Origin: QQWI01 sp964522015
GTDB taxonomy: Bacteria; Bacillota; Clostridia; Peptostreptococcales; Acidaminobacteraceae
Direction of reading: 5' to 3'
NCBI GenBank assembly: GCA_964522015.1
Contig: CAZFST010000006.1
Coordinates: 1-64,000 of the forward strand
Length of the DNA stretch: 64,000 bases
Shown: positions 53,311 to 62,235 of the stretch, in pieces
Position numbering within the stretch: position 1 is the stretch's first letter
Layout of the letters: every line of letters begins with the position of its first letter
Translations under genes and position numbers: made by a program
The notes under the pieces: model-generated
Database searches by the model: none
What the model was told of the DNA's origin: nothing
What the model saw: the letters and a program-made list of their open reading frames with translations, nothing else

Positions 53311-53880
53311 ATGGGAATCAGGATATCACTTTTTCAAAAGGAAGATTTAATTCATTTAAGTCATTGGGGTCTTCACAGTGATATTAGATTTCAGCATTAT
53401 GATTTTGAAGGTTATGAGGATGAGGACTTTAGGCGCTGGTTTAAACAAAAGCAGCGCCTAATCACTAGAAAGCTGTTTGCTGTTTGGTTTGATGATGAAC
53501 TGGTTGGTTTTATGACGCTAAAAAACATCAATTGGTGGTTCAAAACCGCTTACATTGGTGTGGTTTATAATCCTGATTGTTTAAATCGTGGCCTGGGTAC
53601 ACTGGGGCTTCAAGCTTTTATCAAGCATGTGTTTGACCATTACGCTTTCAAAAAACTATACTTAAAGGTGGTAGACTTTAATCGTCGCGCCATTCGGTGT
53701 TATGAAAAGTGTGGATTTGTCATTGTTAAGTCAAGCAAGGAGCCTTTCGAAGAACAGCAGCGGGCTTTTGAATTGCTTTTACAAGAGCCTAGCCTCGAGA
53801 TGTACAAGAATCAATTGATGGCTTGGGTGCACACGATGTCAATTTCACGACAGATAGATATGAACAACAAGAAAACTTAA
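53311..53880 (+). CDS. GNAT family N-acetyltransferase
   Basis: A 189-aa acetyltransferase of the RimJ/RimL-like type. Acetyl-CoA-binding region VVYNPDCLNRGLGTLGLQAF (about 86-105) and LKVVDFNRRAIRCYEKCGF (about 115-135) are visible. It starts one base after the dnaB stop, so it is co-transcribed. Substrate unknown. Confidence 0.85.
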   Translation: MGIRISLFQKEDLIHLSHWGLHSDIRFQHYDFEGYEDEDFRRWFKQKQRLITRKLFAVWFDDELVGFMTLKNINWWFKTAYIGVVYNPDCLNRGLGTLGLQAFIKHVFDHYAFKKLYLKVVDFNRRAIRCYEKCGFVIVKSSKEPFEEQQRAFELLLQEPSLEMYKNQLMAWVHTMSISRQIDMNNKKT

Positions 53881-53925
53881 TATTCAATAAAGTAGTAATC
53901 GACTTAACTTTTTAAGAAATGATGC

Positions 53926-53931
53926 TATAAT
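53926..53931 (+). promoter_or_regulatory. Extended -10 of the DUF1858 gene
   Basis: TGCTATAAT includes the TGn extension; the -35 is weak. The gene begins 42 nt downstream. Confidence 0.55.
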
Positions 53932-53972
53932 AGGGACGTATTCTATTATTCTTAGTTGGGAGGTATAGATTA

Positions 53973-54173
53973 ATGACAGTAACAAAAGATAATATTATTG
54001 CAGAAGTTTTAAATTTCGACCGGTCACTGGCTATGATTTTTATGAATCACGGTTTGCATTGTTTAGGGTGTGCTGCAGCTAACAATGAGACAATTGGTGA
54101 AGCTGCTATGGTTCACGGTATTGATGGTGATGCACTTATAGAAGCACTGAATGCTCACCTACAGCAAAAGTAG
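53973..54173 (+). CDS. DUF1858 protein
   Basis: A 66-aa protein with the DUF1858 pattern: VTKDNIIAEVL, MFMNHGLHCLGC-like centre (MNHGLHCLGCAAANNETIGEAA) and a C-terminal helix. The CxxC (Cys-Leu-Gly-Cys) suggests redox or metal binding; some members are annotated as disulfide oxidoreductases. Single-gene unit, ended by a hairpin. Confidence 0.82.
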   Translation: MTVTKDNIIAEVLNFDRSLAMIFMNHGLHCLGCAAANNETIGEAAMVHGIDGDALIEALNAHLQQK

Positions 54174-54181
54174 TTAACATG

Positions 54182-54221
54182 CTAGTCGCAGGATTCCCAA
54201 AAAAATCTTAGCGACTTTTTA
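54182..54221 (+). terminator. Terminator after the DUF1858 gene
   Basis: AGTCGC (54184-54189) and GCGACT (54211-54216) with a T-run. Weak stem but well placed. Confidence 0.55.
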
Positions 54222-54349
54222 TGTGGAAAGAATAAGTTGCATTGTTCGTGTTTTTGAAGTATTTTTACTTTGAATTGTTTTAGTTAATCCTATTTCCGAA
54301 CGATAGAGGGGTAAACAATAAATAATTACCTAAAAAACTTGTTTAATTG

Positions 54350-54378
54350 TTGACGTAAGTCGTCTTCTTTGCTAGTAT
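54350..54378 (+). promoter_or_regulatory. Promoter of purA
   Basis: TTGACG (54350-54355), 17 nt, TAGTAT (54373-54378). ATG follows 45 nt later. Confidence 0.65.
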
Positions 54379-54422
54379 TAGGATTGGAATTAAACAGTTA
54401 TGTCTAAGAAAGGCGGTTCACC

Positions 54423-55706
54423 ATGTCAACTGTAGTTATTGTAGGCGCTCAGTGGGGCGACGAAGGTAAAGGAAAATTTATCGATTATCTAGCTGGTCAG
54501 GCGGATGTCGTTGTCAGGGGACAAGGTGGCAACAATGCTGGTCATACGGTTGTTGTCGAAGACAAGAAATACGCTTTGCACCTCGTGCCGTCTGGAATTT
54601 TATATCCAAGCACAACTAATGTTGTTGGGAATGGCGTTGTTTTTGATCCTGCTGGCTTTATTAAAGAGCTAGACACTTTAATTGCTCAAGGCATTTCAAT
54701 AGAGAATTTGAAAATTAGTAACCGTGCCCATGTTGTTTTCCCTTACCACAAGGTTTTGGATCGTTTGGCTGAAGAAGCTAAGGGTGATGACAAAATCGGA
54801 ACAACTCAAAAGGGTATAGGTCCTTGTTATATGGATAAAGTAGAGCGATCTGGAATTCGTATATGCGATATGATGGATGCTGAAATATTTAAGTCATTAC
54901 TCTTTGCTCAGGTTGAGCGTAAGAATCAACTGTTAGAATCAATCTATCAACAACCACCCATGGATGCTCAACTGATCTTTGATGAGTATCAGGCTTATAT
55001 TCAGCGTCTAAGACCATATGTCATTGATACAGTGGCTTTTCTCAATGATGCTCTAGAAGCTGATAAAAAAGTACTCTTAGAGGGCGCACAGGGGACATTA
55101 CTTGATGTGGATCTGGGAACGTATCCATATGTGACGAGTTCACATCCTACATCAGGTGGATTTACAATTGGCGTAGGTATTGGGCCTAACCGGATTGACC
55201 AAGTATTAGGGATTACAAAAGCTTATACTACACGAGTTGGTGCGGGTCCATTTGTGACAGAACAAGATAATGAAATTGGCAATCGCATTAGAACTCAAGG
55301 TAATGAGTTTGGTACAACAACTGGAAGACCTAGACGATGTGGTTGGTTGGACTTAGTGGTTGTACGCTATGCTGCCCGTGTTAATGGGTTGACAGCCATA
55401 GCATTATCACTACTTGATGTGCTAACTGGCTTTGAGACAATAAAGATTTGCACTGGCTATCAATTGGGTGATCAAGTGATTGTCGATTTTCCAGCAAGTT
55501 TACATGATCTAGCTAAGTGTGAGCCTGTATATGAAACACTTGAAGGTTGGCATGAAGATATCACTCAATGTGAGACCTTTGAAAATTTACCTCTAGCAGC
55601 CCAGAAATACGTTGCTTTTATTGAGACGTTCACGAAAGTGCCTGTTGCTTTTGTATCAGTTGGACCAAAAAGAACACAAACCATCATCCGAAAAGAATTA
55701 TTCTAA
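54423..55706 (+). CDS. purA: Adenylosuccinate synthetase
   Basis: A 427-aa enzyme that makes adenylosuccinate from IMP and Asp with GTP. The phosphate loop GAQWGDEGKGKF is at residues 8-19, and NAGHTVV, TTQKGIGPCYMDK and the TTTGRPRRCGW loop follow. Full length. It is a single-gene unit with its own promoter and terminator, in the B. subtilis-like position before walRK. Confidence 0.97.
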   Translation: MSTVVIVGAQWGDEGKGKFIDYLAGQADVVVRGQGGNNAGHTVVVEDKKYALHLVPSGILYPSTTNVVGNGVVFDPAGFIKELDTLIAQGISIENLKISNRAHVVFPYHKVLDRLAEEAKGDDKIGTTQKGIGPCYMDKVERSGIRICDMMDAEIFKSLLFAQVERKNQLLESIYQQPPMDAQLIFDEYQAYIQRLRPYVIDTVAFLNDALEADKKVLLEGAQGTLLDVDLGTYPYVTSSHPTSGGFTIGVGIGPNRIDQVLGITKAYTTRVGAGPFVTEQDNEIGNRIRTQGNEFGTTTGRPRRCGWLDLVVVRYAARVNGLTAIALSLLDVLTGFETIKICTGYQLGDQVIVDFPASLHDLAKCEPVYETLEGWHEDITQCETFENLPLAAQKYVAFIETFTKVPVAFVSVGPKRTQTIIRKELF

Positions 55707-55708
55707 TA

Positions 55709-55748
55709 AAAAATGACCCTTAGCATCTGCTAAGGGTCATTTTTTATT
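55709..55748. terminator. Bidirectional terminator between purA and dnaI
   Basis: AAAAAATGACCCTTAGC, a four-base loop and GCTAAGGGTCATTTTTT; A- and T-runs on both sides serve the converging genes. Confidence 0.92.
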
Positions 55749-55752
55749 AGTA

Positions 55753-56730
55753 CTAGAGCAATCTAAGATCTTTCCCATAGAATTCCAAAACATCGTAGCT
55801 ACCAAATAATCGAGAAGAAGTTCTTTCGCCATAGGCTTTACTCATCTCAACAGGGGTCAAGTTAGTTGAAATGACGGTTTTTCTTTCGGTTAAAAGCCTG
55901 GAGTTCAGTATATTAAAGACTTCCGTTTGCGTGAAACTATTAATCATTTCAGTGCCTAAATCATCGATGATTAGTAGATCTACATTAAACAGCATTTCAT
56001 ATGCTTCACGTAAAGTTGTATCTTGCTTATCTGAAAATTTATATCGTGCTATTGTATCCATTAATTGAAATGCTGTTTGATAGATTACAGCATGGCCAAG
56101 GTCCAATAATGCTTTCGCAATACAGCTACATAGAAAGGTTTTTCCGAGTCCAGTGTTACCATAAAGCAAAAGGTTGTCTCCATTTCGCTTTTGAAAGTCC
56201 ATGACAAAAACTTCTGCACTTTTTCTGTGCTGCGAGATATTCTCGCGTATTGATAAAGCGGACTCTTTAAGTGGTTGATCTTCAAATAATTCTAAATTAA
56301 AAGTTGTGAAATTTTCTTTTCTTAATTTAGAACCCAGGGTGGACATATTATATGCGATATCAATCATTCTTTGACGGTAGCAGCGACAGCGCTTTTGATG
56401 TTCATTAAAACCGGTATCTTTGCATAGGTTACATGCATAATGGATCTCCAAATAATCGATTGGGTAATTGTGATCAGTTAATAAAATCATTTTTTCTCGT
56501 TTTAATTTTCTCGCTACGGTTTGAATTTGTGTCGCCGCAAATTCAGCGTGGCTAGGATTTGCAAAAACGGCTTTTGCAAGTTCGACGCCTACGTTAGACA
56601 GTTCCATTTCAATTTCTTTTAAACGCGGAATTTTTGTGAAAATCTCTTGTCTTCTTTTCAAGAGAGATCTTGCTTGGGTATCTCTCTCAATTTCATACTC
56701 TCGCATGATATCCTTATAGAGTGTATTCAA
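55753..56730 (-). CDS. Helicase loader ATPase (DnaI/DnaC-like)
   Basis: A 325-aa AAA+ protein likely loading DnaB at the origin. The N-terminal 120 residues hold a cysteine cluster (CNLCKDTGF, then CRCYRQ), as in the zinc-binding part of DnaI. The ATPase has GNTGLGKTFLC (Walker A) and LLIIDDLGTE (Walker B). Start TTG at 56730, preceded by AAAGGAG at a wide spacing; no in-frame ATG is better. It is two bases downstream of the DnaD-like gene. Confidence 0.88.
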   Translation of the reverse strand: MNTLYKDIMREYEIERDTQARSLLKRRQEIFTKIPRLKEIEMELSNVGVELAKAVFANPSHAEFAATQIQTVARKLKREKMILLTDHNYPIDYLEIHYACNLCKDTGFNEHQKRCRCYRQRMIDIAYNMSTLGSKLRKENFTTFNLELFEDQPLKESALSIRENISQHRKSAEVFVMDFQKRNGDNLLLYGNTGLGKTFLCSCIAKALLDLGHAVIYQTAFQLMDTIARYKFSDKQDTTLREAYEMLFNVDLLIIDDLGTEMINSFTQTEVFNILNSRLLTERKTVISTNLTPVEMSKAYGERTSSRLFGSYDVLEFYGKDLRLL

Positions 56731-56732
56731 AA

Positions 56733-57842
56733 TTAATGATCTCCTTTTGAAGTTTTACGTTTTTCGGATTTTCTTTTCAGAATCTCTTTCATTTCATCAT
56801 CAGACATGTTCGCAATTGTTGATTGCTTGAAATTTTGAAAAGTACTCTTCTTCAATCGAGGTGCTTTTGATTCCTGAACACTATCAGCCTTAGTGACCGT
56901 TTGATTAAAATAGCCATTAGCACTTTCAATAGTAGCGGGTCCGGAGCCCAGAATATTAGCTATAACTTTGGCGATGTAGTTTAGATTAGGATTGGTTGTT
57001 CGTTTTGTTGCTTCCTTAATCACATGCAAAATAAAATCATGAGTTAGTTCATCTTTTTCGCACCAATGATCAATTAACTCTTTATCACCAGCAGAGACGA
57101 GTCGGTTATTAACACCTATTGCCTGATAAACTTGCTTGTAAAGTAAATGACGATGATCGATGGTTGCTGCATATTCATCTAGAGCACTTAATGTTAAAAT
57201 ACGTTTGTCATACCATTTAGTAAGAATGCCTTCAACATAATTAAAATGAAAATCTTGTATTTTTCGTTCCTCGTAGGTAATGTGAAATGCCCGTTCAATC
57301 ATATCAGGATCCATTTTATAATCAGTCATCCAATTGAGGATACGAACATGTTCTTGGGGGAGCAGTGGTCTTCTGACAAGATACTGAACATCACCAAACA
57401 TTGATTTTATGATTGGATTACTCATGGCAGAAAATAATCTGTCAGAAGGGGTCGGGTTCATATCAGGTATGGATGATGTCGGTGTAGGGTTTACGAGTCC
57501 CCGTGTTAAGGTGTAGTTGTTATCAAGATATATTTGTCTAACGGAAATGAATGATACTTCAAATTGATGAGAGGAGCTTGAACTATCAAGATCCACACAT
57601 TTTACGAGCCCTTTTGACTCCCAAAAACGCCATGCTTGAACCACATCTTCAATTGAGATGTTGAGATGTTTTGCAAGTGTTTCATTGGAAGCTCTATCTT
57701 GTTGCTGAGTTGCAAAATGATATCCCATCAGATACACTTTTACATGAGTACCATTTGCCATGGGCATAAAATCATTGATAAATAGATTCTCAATGGGAGT
57801 TAAGCCTAAGTCAAGTTCTGAAGTTGTGATAGTAAATGCCAT
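56733..57842 (-). CDS. DnaD-domain replication initiation protein
   Basis: A 369-aa protein with an N-terminal winged-helix part (1-100: LTPIENLFINDFMP, then LAKHLNISIEDVVQAWRFWESKG) and two DnaD-like domains (about 125-225 and 235-315), the second with the YIAKVIANIL segment near the expected YxxxI motif. C-terminal tail basic (MKEILKRKSEKRK). It corresponds to the DnaB/DnaD primosome proteins of Bacillus that act with DnaI. GGAGG before the ATG. Confidence 0.87.
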   Translation of the reverse strand: MAFTITTSELDLGLTPIENLFINDFMPMANGTHVKVYLMGYHFATQQQDRASNETLAKHLNISIEDVVQAWRFWESKGLVKCVDLDSSSSSHQFEVSFISVRQIYLDNNYTLTRGLVNPTPTSSIPDMNPTPSDRLFSAMSNPIIKSMFGDVQYLVRRPLLPQEHVRILNWMTDYKMDPDMIERAFHITYEERKIQDFHFNYVEGILTKWYDKRILTLSALDEYAATIDHRHLLYKQVYQAIGVNNRLVSAGDKELIDHWCEKDELTHDFILHVIKEATKRTTNPNLNYIAKVIANILGSGPATIESANGYFNQTVTKADSVQESKAPRLKKSTFQNFKQSTIANMSDDEMKEILKRKSEKRKTSKGDH

Positions 57843-58190
57843 GAGAACCTCCTTACAAAGTCTTCTCTACATTATAACTTATAACTCGATGCGCAAACAG
57901 GTGTTATGGTATCGGGAATAAAAATAATCTTAATATTAAATTTTAGTAACAGTTTCATTAGAAATAGATTATAATAATCATATGGTGTGTTTTAAGTCTT
58001 TGTATCCCCAACATCTTGGGGTTGCAATTTTAACAAACACAATGATTGCCCGAAAAGAGCAAAAAAGCTAAGCAGTAAGGTTTTTTTCACCTCAGAAACA
58101 GGAAAAAAGAATGACTATATGCTATACTAATATGAAATGTTTTTAGCAGTCATATCAATTTGTCGTCTAAAGCATACTTAGGAGAGCGAG
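57843..58190. other. Divergent spacer between the DnaD-domain gene and the first M23 peptidase gene
   Basis: 348 nt without a gene. It contains a hairpin CCCCAA-CATC-TTGGGG (58006-58021) and an extended -10 TGCTATACT (58120-58128) on the plus strand, 63 nt before the peptidase ATG. I looked for a c-di-AMP or c-di-GMP riboswitch and did not find a match. Confidence 0.5.
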
Positions 58191-59756
58191 ATGGAAATCG
58201 AAAAGACAATTGAAAAGACAATTGAATTAGCAAAGCAAAAGCTAACTCATCTTATTCAGTCTTATAAGAAGAGTGTTAAATCAATCGTTGTACCAATGTA
58301 CAGTCAGAATACTCAGAAATCAAAAAAAACTAATATTCCAAAAACTGTTTTCCATAGTATTGAAAATACAGATATCATGGTCAAGGCTCCTGCCGTACAA
58401 AAAAACTTACCTGTTTTTGTTCCAACACCTGAGATTCAAAGTATCATGGCGCTTTGTAAAAGCAATCGGAAAGTCGTGGCTGCTGGATTAGCAATTGCTG
58501 TGACAGTGACAATTGGCTTTTCTAGCATGGTAAGTGTTCTTCAAACACCGACCATGTCTGTTGCATTAACTGCTAAACCCCTCACTCTGCCATTAGAGGG
58601 ACTAGATAGTGACCAAGGGGTCTTCGCTCCTGAAAAAATGGCTTCGATTCCAGGGGTTCAAAGTGAATTAGCAAAAATGACAGCGTTATTAGAATATGGC
58701 CCAACGTTTAGTTCTGAAAAATCCTGCTTTGTTTTGCGAATCAATGGCAAAGCAATCGCGTATTTTAGAACGCGTGATGAAGGACAGGCTTTATTAAATA
58801 CCATTAAAACTGGCTATCAGACAGCGAATGCAGAAGTTCTGTCGGTGGATTTTGCAGAACACATTGATTTAGATTTTGAAAACGTATCTGTTTTTGATTT
58901 TACAGGTTTTGTTGATATTGCCACAGCAACTCAGTTAATTCGTACAGGTACACTAGAAAAGAAGCTTTATACCGTTAAGAATGGCGATGTGCTGGGTGCA
59001 ATAGCTGAGAATAATAAGATGTCACTAAGTCAATTGTATGCTGCTAATCCAGGTATCCAAAGTAAAAAGTACTTAAAGATTGGTGACCAACTTAATTTAG
59101 TCGTACCAGTACCCTTACTCAACGTCAAAACCACAGAACGAATTACTTATGCCGAATCTGTTCCATACGAAACTGTGAACGAGAAGACTTCAAATCTCTA
59201 TAAGGGAGAAACGTCTGTTAAAGTCCGCGGTGTCAATGGGGAGAAAAAAATCGTTGCAGAAGTTGTTAAAATTAACGGCCAAGAAACTGGCCGAAAAATT
59301 TTAGAGCAAAAAGTTGCTAAACAACCAGTATCACGAGTTTTAGCTGTCGGTACAAAGGTTGCACCAGCAACAATTGGATCAGGTAAATTTTCAAAACCTG
59401 TGTCCCGTAGCTATACAGTCTCTTCACCGTTTGGATCCAGGTGGGGCCGGTTACACACTGGAATTGATCTAGCTATGCCAAACGGGTCACCAGTATTAGC
59501 ATCTGATGGGGGCAAGGTAGTATTTGCAGGTAACCAGAGTTCCTATGGTAAGTTAATTGTGATTGACCATGGTGGTAATATGGAATCCTATTATGCACAT
59601 AACTCTAAATTATTAGTTAAAAAAGGTGACAAGGTCTTTAAGGGTCAAAAAATTGCTTTAAGCGGTAATAGTGGCCGTAGCACAGGGCCTCATTTACATT
59701 TTGAAATTCGCGTTAATGGGATTCCTAAAAATCCTAAAAAGTTTGTGAAGTTGTAA
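58191..59756 (+). CDS. LysM-G5-M23 peptidoglycan endopeptidase 1
   Basis: A 521-aa cell-wall hydrolase anchored by one transmembrane helix (about 95-116). Then: an SPRR-like region (140-255), LysM (260-304, YTVKNGDVLGAIAENN), G5 (310-388) and a M23 peptidase (415-521) with zinc ligands in HTGID (His422, Asp426) and HLHF (His501-His503 region). GGAGA before the ATG. It is the first of two tandem paralogues just upstream of walRK, whose regulon includes such hydrolases in other Firmicutes. Confidence 0.92.
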   Translation: MEIEKTIEKTIELAKQKLTHLIQSYKKSVKSIVVPMYSQNTQKSKKTNIPKTVFHSIENTDIMVKAPAVQKNLPVFVPTPEIQSIMALCKSNRKVVAAGLAIAVTVTIGFSSMVSVLQTPTMSVALTAKPLTLPLEGLDSDQGVFAPEKMASIPGVQSELAKMTALLEYGPTFSSEKSCFVLRINGKAIAYFRTRDEGQALLNTIKTGYQTANAEVLSVDFAEHIDLDFENVSVFDFTGFVDIATATQLIRTGTLEKKLYTVKNGDVLGAIAENNKMSLSQLYAANPGIQSKKYLKIGDQLNLVVPVPLLNVKTTERITYAESVPYETVNEKTSNLYKGETSVKVRGVNGEKKIVAEVVKINGQETGRKILEQKVAKQPVSRVLAVGTKVAPATIGSGKFSKPVSRSYTVSSPFGSRWGRLHTGIDLAMPNGSPVLASDGGKVVFAGNQSSYGKLIVIDHGGNMESYYAHNSKLLVKKGDKVFKGQKIALSGNSGRSTGPHLHFEIRVNGIPKNPKKFVKL

Positions 59757-59854
59757 TCCATTTAATTCACAACTTGTTTCTCGGAATGTTGTCCATTTCA
59801 ATATTTAGATTTTAGCAATGCTTAAATGTTGAAATTGAAGAAAAAGGAGAAATT

Positions 59855-61513
59855 ATGCATAAGCAACAAACTAAAAAGAAAAAAAATACTTCGACTAGAA
59901 AAACGAAAGAAGTTCATAAATCAGTGGTGACGGAAACTGTTAAACCAATGACGCCACAGACTTTACAATCAGTAGAAAAAAAGCAATATACTGCGAACAG
60001 CTCACAGTATTCACAATTTGCACCTGTACAAATCGCTATTGAAACAGTAAACTCAACTGCAAAGGTTGAGATGTCTAAGATTGACTACAAAATTGAGCTA
60101 GACAGAGTCCTAGAAGAAACTAAGACTCTTTTAACTCAAAGGTTAGGATCAATCAGTCAATCTCAAATATTTACTTCTTCTGGTGCCTTTTTGAAAGGTG
60201 TCTTCCAAAGCTCAAAATTTGCCAATAAACGCATAGTTGCAGTTGCTGGGGCATCTCTAGGGATGTTAGCACTTTCAGCTGTAATGATTTTGAATATGAC
60301 CGGTCCTGTTGATCAAGCGACAAATAAATTCATAAGTAATCAAAATCAGGCAGTCATAACTAGTACGCCACTTGTTTATGATCGATTATTAGAAGATCAA
60401 ATCGTAACGGATTTGGACTTTAAGAGTTTAACAAAAATTCTGGACCTTGATAGGATTCAAAAACCTTCAATTACGACCTTTGTGTTAAAAATCAATAGTA
60501 AAGTAATTGCTTATTTCAAAGATGCAGAAACTGCTAAATCAGCATTATTGACATTGAAAAATGAAGCAATTCCAAAGGGAATTAAAGTTGATTCAGTTGG
60601 TTTTTTAGAGGCTGTTAATATTCAAAAAATGGAGATTTCTTGCCTTGAATTCACTAGTTATGCTACAGTTGAAGTTTTAAAACAGAAGGTGGATGCCGGA
60701 CTAACTGAAGTCTCATCTCATACAATTTCAGCCCACGATACGCTCGGTGGCATCGCTGAAAAGTATAATACATCAGTTGAAAAACTAACTGAAGCTAATC
60801 CGCAAATCGCAACTCAGAAGTACTTAAAAGTTGGCGAAGTATTAAATCTTACTAAGAAAACCCCACTATTAACTGTTCAAACAAAGGGGTTTAAAACGTA
60901 CACAGAGTCCCAGAAGCCTGAAACGGTGTATCAGCCTTCTAATAAACTGTACAAGGGTGATACCAAGCTAATGACAAAGGGTGTCCCAGCACAAACAGAA
61001 ATCACAGCTAAAGTCATCATTGAAAACGGACAAATCGTTAGTCAAGAAATACTTGCTAAAAAAATAACTCAAAAGATGGTTCCAGAGCTCATTGCTCAAG
61101 GTACAAAAGAAGTTCCAGTTAAGATGGTAGCCAGTGTTTCAAGTGGTTTAAGTCGGCCTGCTAAAGGATATGTTGTCTTTTCTCGATTTGGGAAAAGGGG
61201 TACAGGTTTCCACACAGGTATTGATTTATCAATGCCTCAAGGGTCTCCTGTATATGCTGCTGGAGCGGGTACCGTTGTGTTCTCTGCAAATCAAGGTTCT
61301 TATGGTCTCTTGATTGCCATTGATCATGGCAATGGTGTAAAAACCTATTACTCGCATAACTCTAAGAATTTGGTAAAAGTAGGCACAGTTGTTGCAAAAG
61401 GTGACTTACTTGCCCGCAGTGGCCAAACTGGCCGTGCAACTGGTCCCCATTTGCACTTTGAGGTTAGAAAGAATAATATACCAGTTAATCCCGAGCGATT
61501 TGTAGATTTATAA
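59855..61513 (+). CDS. LysM-G5-M23 peptidoglycan endopeptidase 2
   Basis: A 552-aa paralogue of the previous protein. It has a longer, Lys/Thr/Gln-rich cytoplasmic part (1-125), a membrane helix (about 128-148), LysM (AHDTLGGIAEKYNTSVEKL), G5 and a C-terminal M23 domain with HTGID and HLHFEV. The zinc ligands are intact in both copies, so neither is a pseudogene. AAGGAG before the ATG. 22 nt separate it from walR, so read-through is possible. Confidence 0.92.
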   Translation: MHKQQTKKKKNTSTRKTKEVHKSVVTETVKPMTPQTLQSVEKKQYTANSSQYSQFAPVQIAIETVNSTAKVEMSKIDYKIELDRVLEETKTLLTQRLGSISQSQIFTSSGAFLKGVFQSSKFANKRIVAVAGASLGMLALSAVMILNMTGPVDQATNKFISNQNQAVITSTPLVYDRLLEDQIVTDLDFKSLTKILDLDRIQKPSITTFVLKINSKVIAYFKDAETAKSALLTLKNEAIPKGIKVDSVGFLEAVNIQKMEISCLEFTSYATVEVLKQKVDAGLTEVSSHTISAHDTLGGIAEKYNTSVEKLTEANPQIATQKYLKVGEVLNLTKKTPLLTVQTKGFKTYTESQKPETVYQPSNKLYKGDTKLMTKGVPAQTEITAKVIIENGQIVSQEILAKKITQKMVPELIAQGTKEVPVKMVASVSSGLSRPAKGYVVFSRFGKRGTGFHTGIDLSMPQGSPVYAAGAGTVVFSANQGSYGLLIAIDHGNGVKTYYSHNSKNLVKVGTVVAKGDLLARSGQTGRATGPHLHFEVRKNNIPVNPERFVDL

Positions 61514-61535
61514 CAGCATCATTGGAGGCTTACTC

Positions 61536-62231
61536 ATGAACGAAAAAATCTTGGTTGTCGATGATGAAAAACCAATTTCGGATATTCTCAAGTTTAATCT
61601 TACCAAAGAAGGTTATCAGGTTATTACAGCATTTGACGGCGAAGAAGGGTTAAGAGCAGTTCTTGAAAATCAACCAGACTTAATCCTATTAGATGTCATG
61701 TTGCCCAAAATGGATGGCTTTCAAGTGTGTAGACGTATTAGAGAGAAGTTCAATACGCCGATTATCATGCTAACTGCAAAGGAAGAGGAACTGGATAAGG
61801 TTCTTGGTCTAGAGCTCGGTGCAGATGACTATATCACGAAACCCTTTAGTATGCGGGAGCTGATTGCTCGCGTTAAGGCCAATTTAAGACGTGTTGTCAT
61901 TGATTCAGAAATAGATTCTAAAGAGCATAATGATATTGAAACCCGAGAATTGGTGATTGATTTGAATCGCTATGAAGTGAAAAAACGGGGCATTAATATT
62001 GAGCTAACCCTGAGAGAATTTGAATTACTAAAGTTCTTAGCGTCTCATGAAAATCAAATTTTCACACGTGAACAGCTTTTAAAAGATGTATGGGGTTACG
62101 AATACTTCGGTGATATTCGTACTGTTGATGTAACTGTTAGACGTCTAAGAGAAAAGATTGAAGATGATTCGTCAAATGCGCAGTATATTATCACTAAACG
62201 TGGCGTTGGTTATTATTTTAGGAGGACTTAG
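61536..62231 (+). CDS. walR: Response regulator WalR
   Basis: A 231-aa OmpR/PhoB-type regulator. Receiver domain (1-120) with Asp9/Asp10, phosphorylation site Asp53 (LLDVMLPKMDG) and Lys102-type LGADDYITKPF; C-terminal winged helix (about 130-230) with LTLREFELLKFL and RTVDVTVRRLREKIE. The receiver sequence and context (after purA, before walK) fit the essential cell-wall regulator WalR (YycF). GGAGG precedes the ATG. Confidence 0.92.
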   Translation: MNEKILVVDDEKPISDILKFNLTKEGYQVITAFDGEEGLRAVLENQPDLILLDVMLPKMDGFQVCRRIREKFNTPIIMLTAKEEELDKVLGLELGADDYITKPFSMRELIARVKANLRRVVIDSEIDSKEHNDIETRELVIDLNRYEVKKRGINIELTLREFELLKFLASHENQIFTREQLLKDVWGYEYFGDIRTVDVTVRRLREKIEDDSSNAQYIITKRGVGYYFRRT

Positions 62232-62235
62232 TCCA

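Noticed and set aside
54241..54306. Possible PurR boxes before purA (ATTGTTCG and CCGAACGAT)
   Set aside because: They are inverted but lie far apart compared with known PurBox pairs, so the match is probably chance.
58001..58110. Possible cyclic-dinucleotide riboswitch before the M23 peptidases
   Set aside because: The hairpin lies upstream of the likely promoter and conserved riboswitch core sequences are absent.
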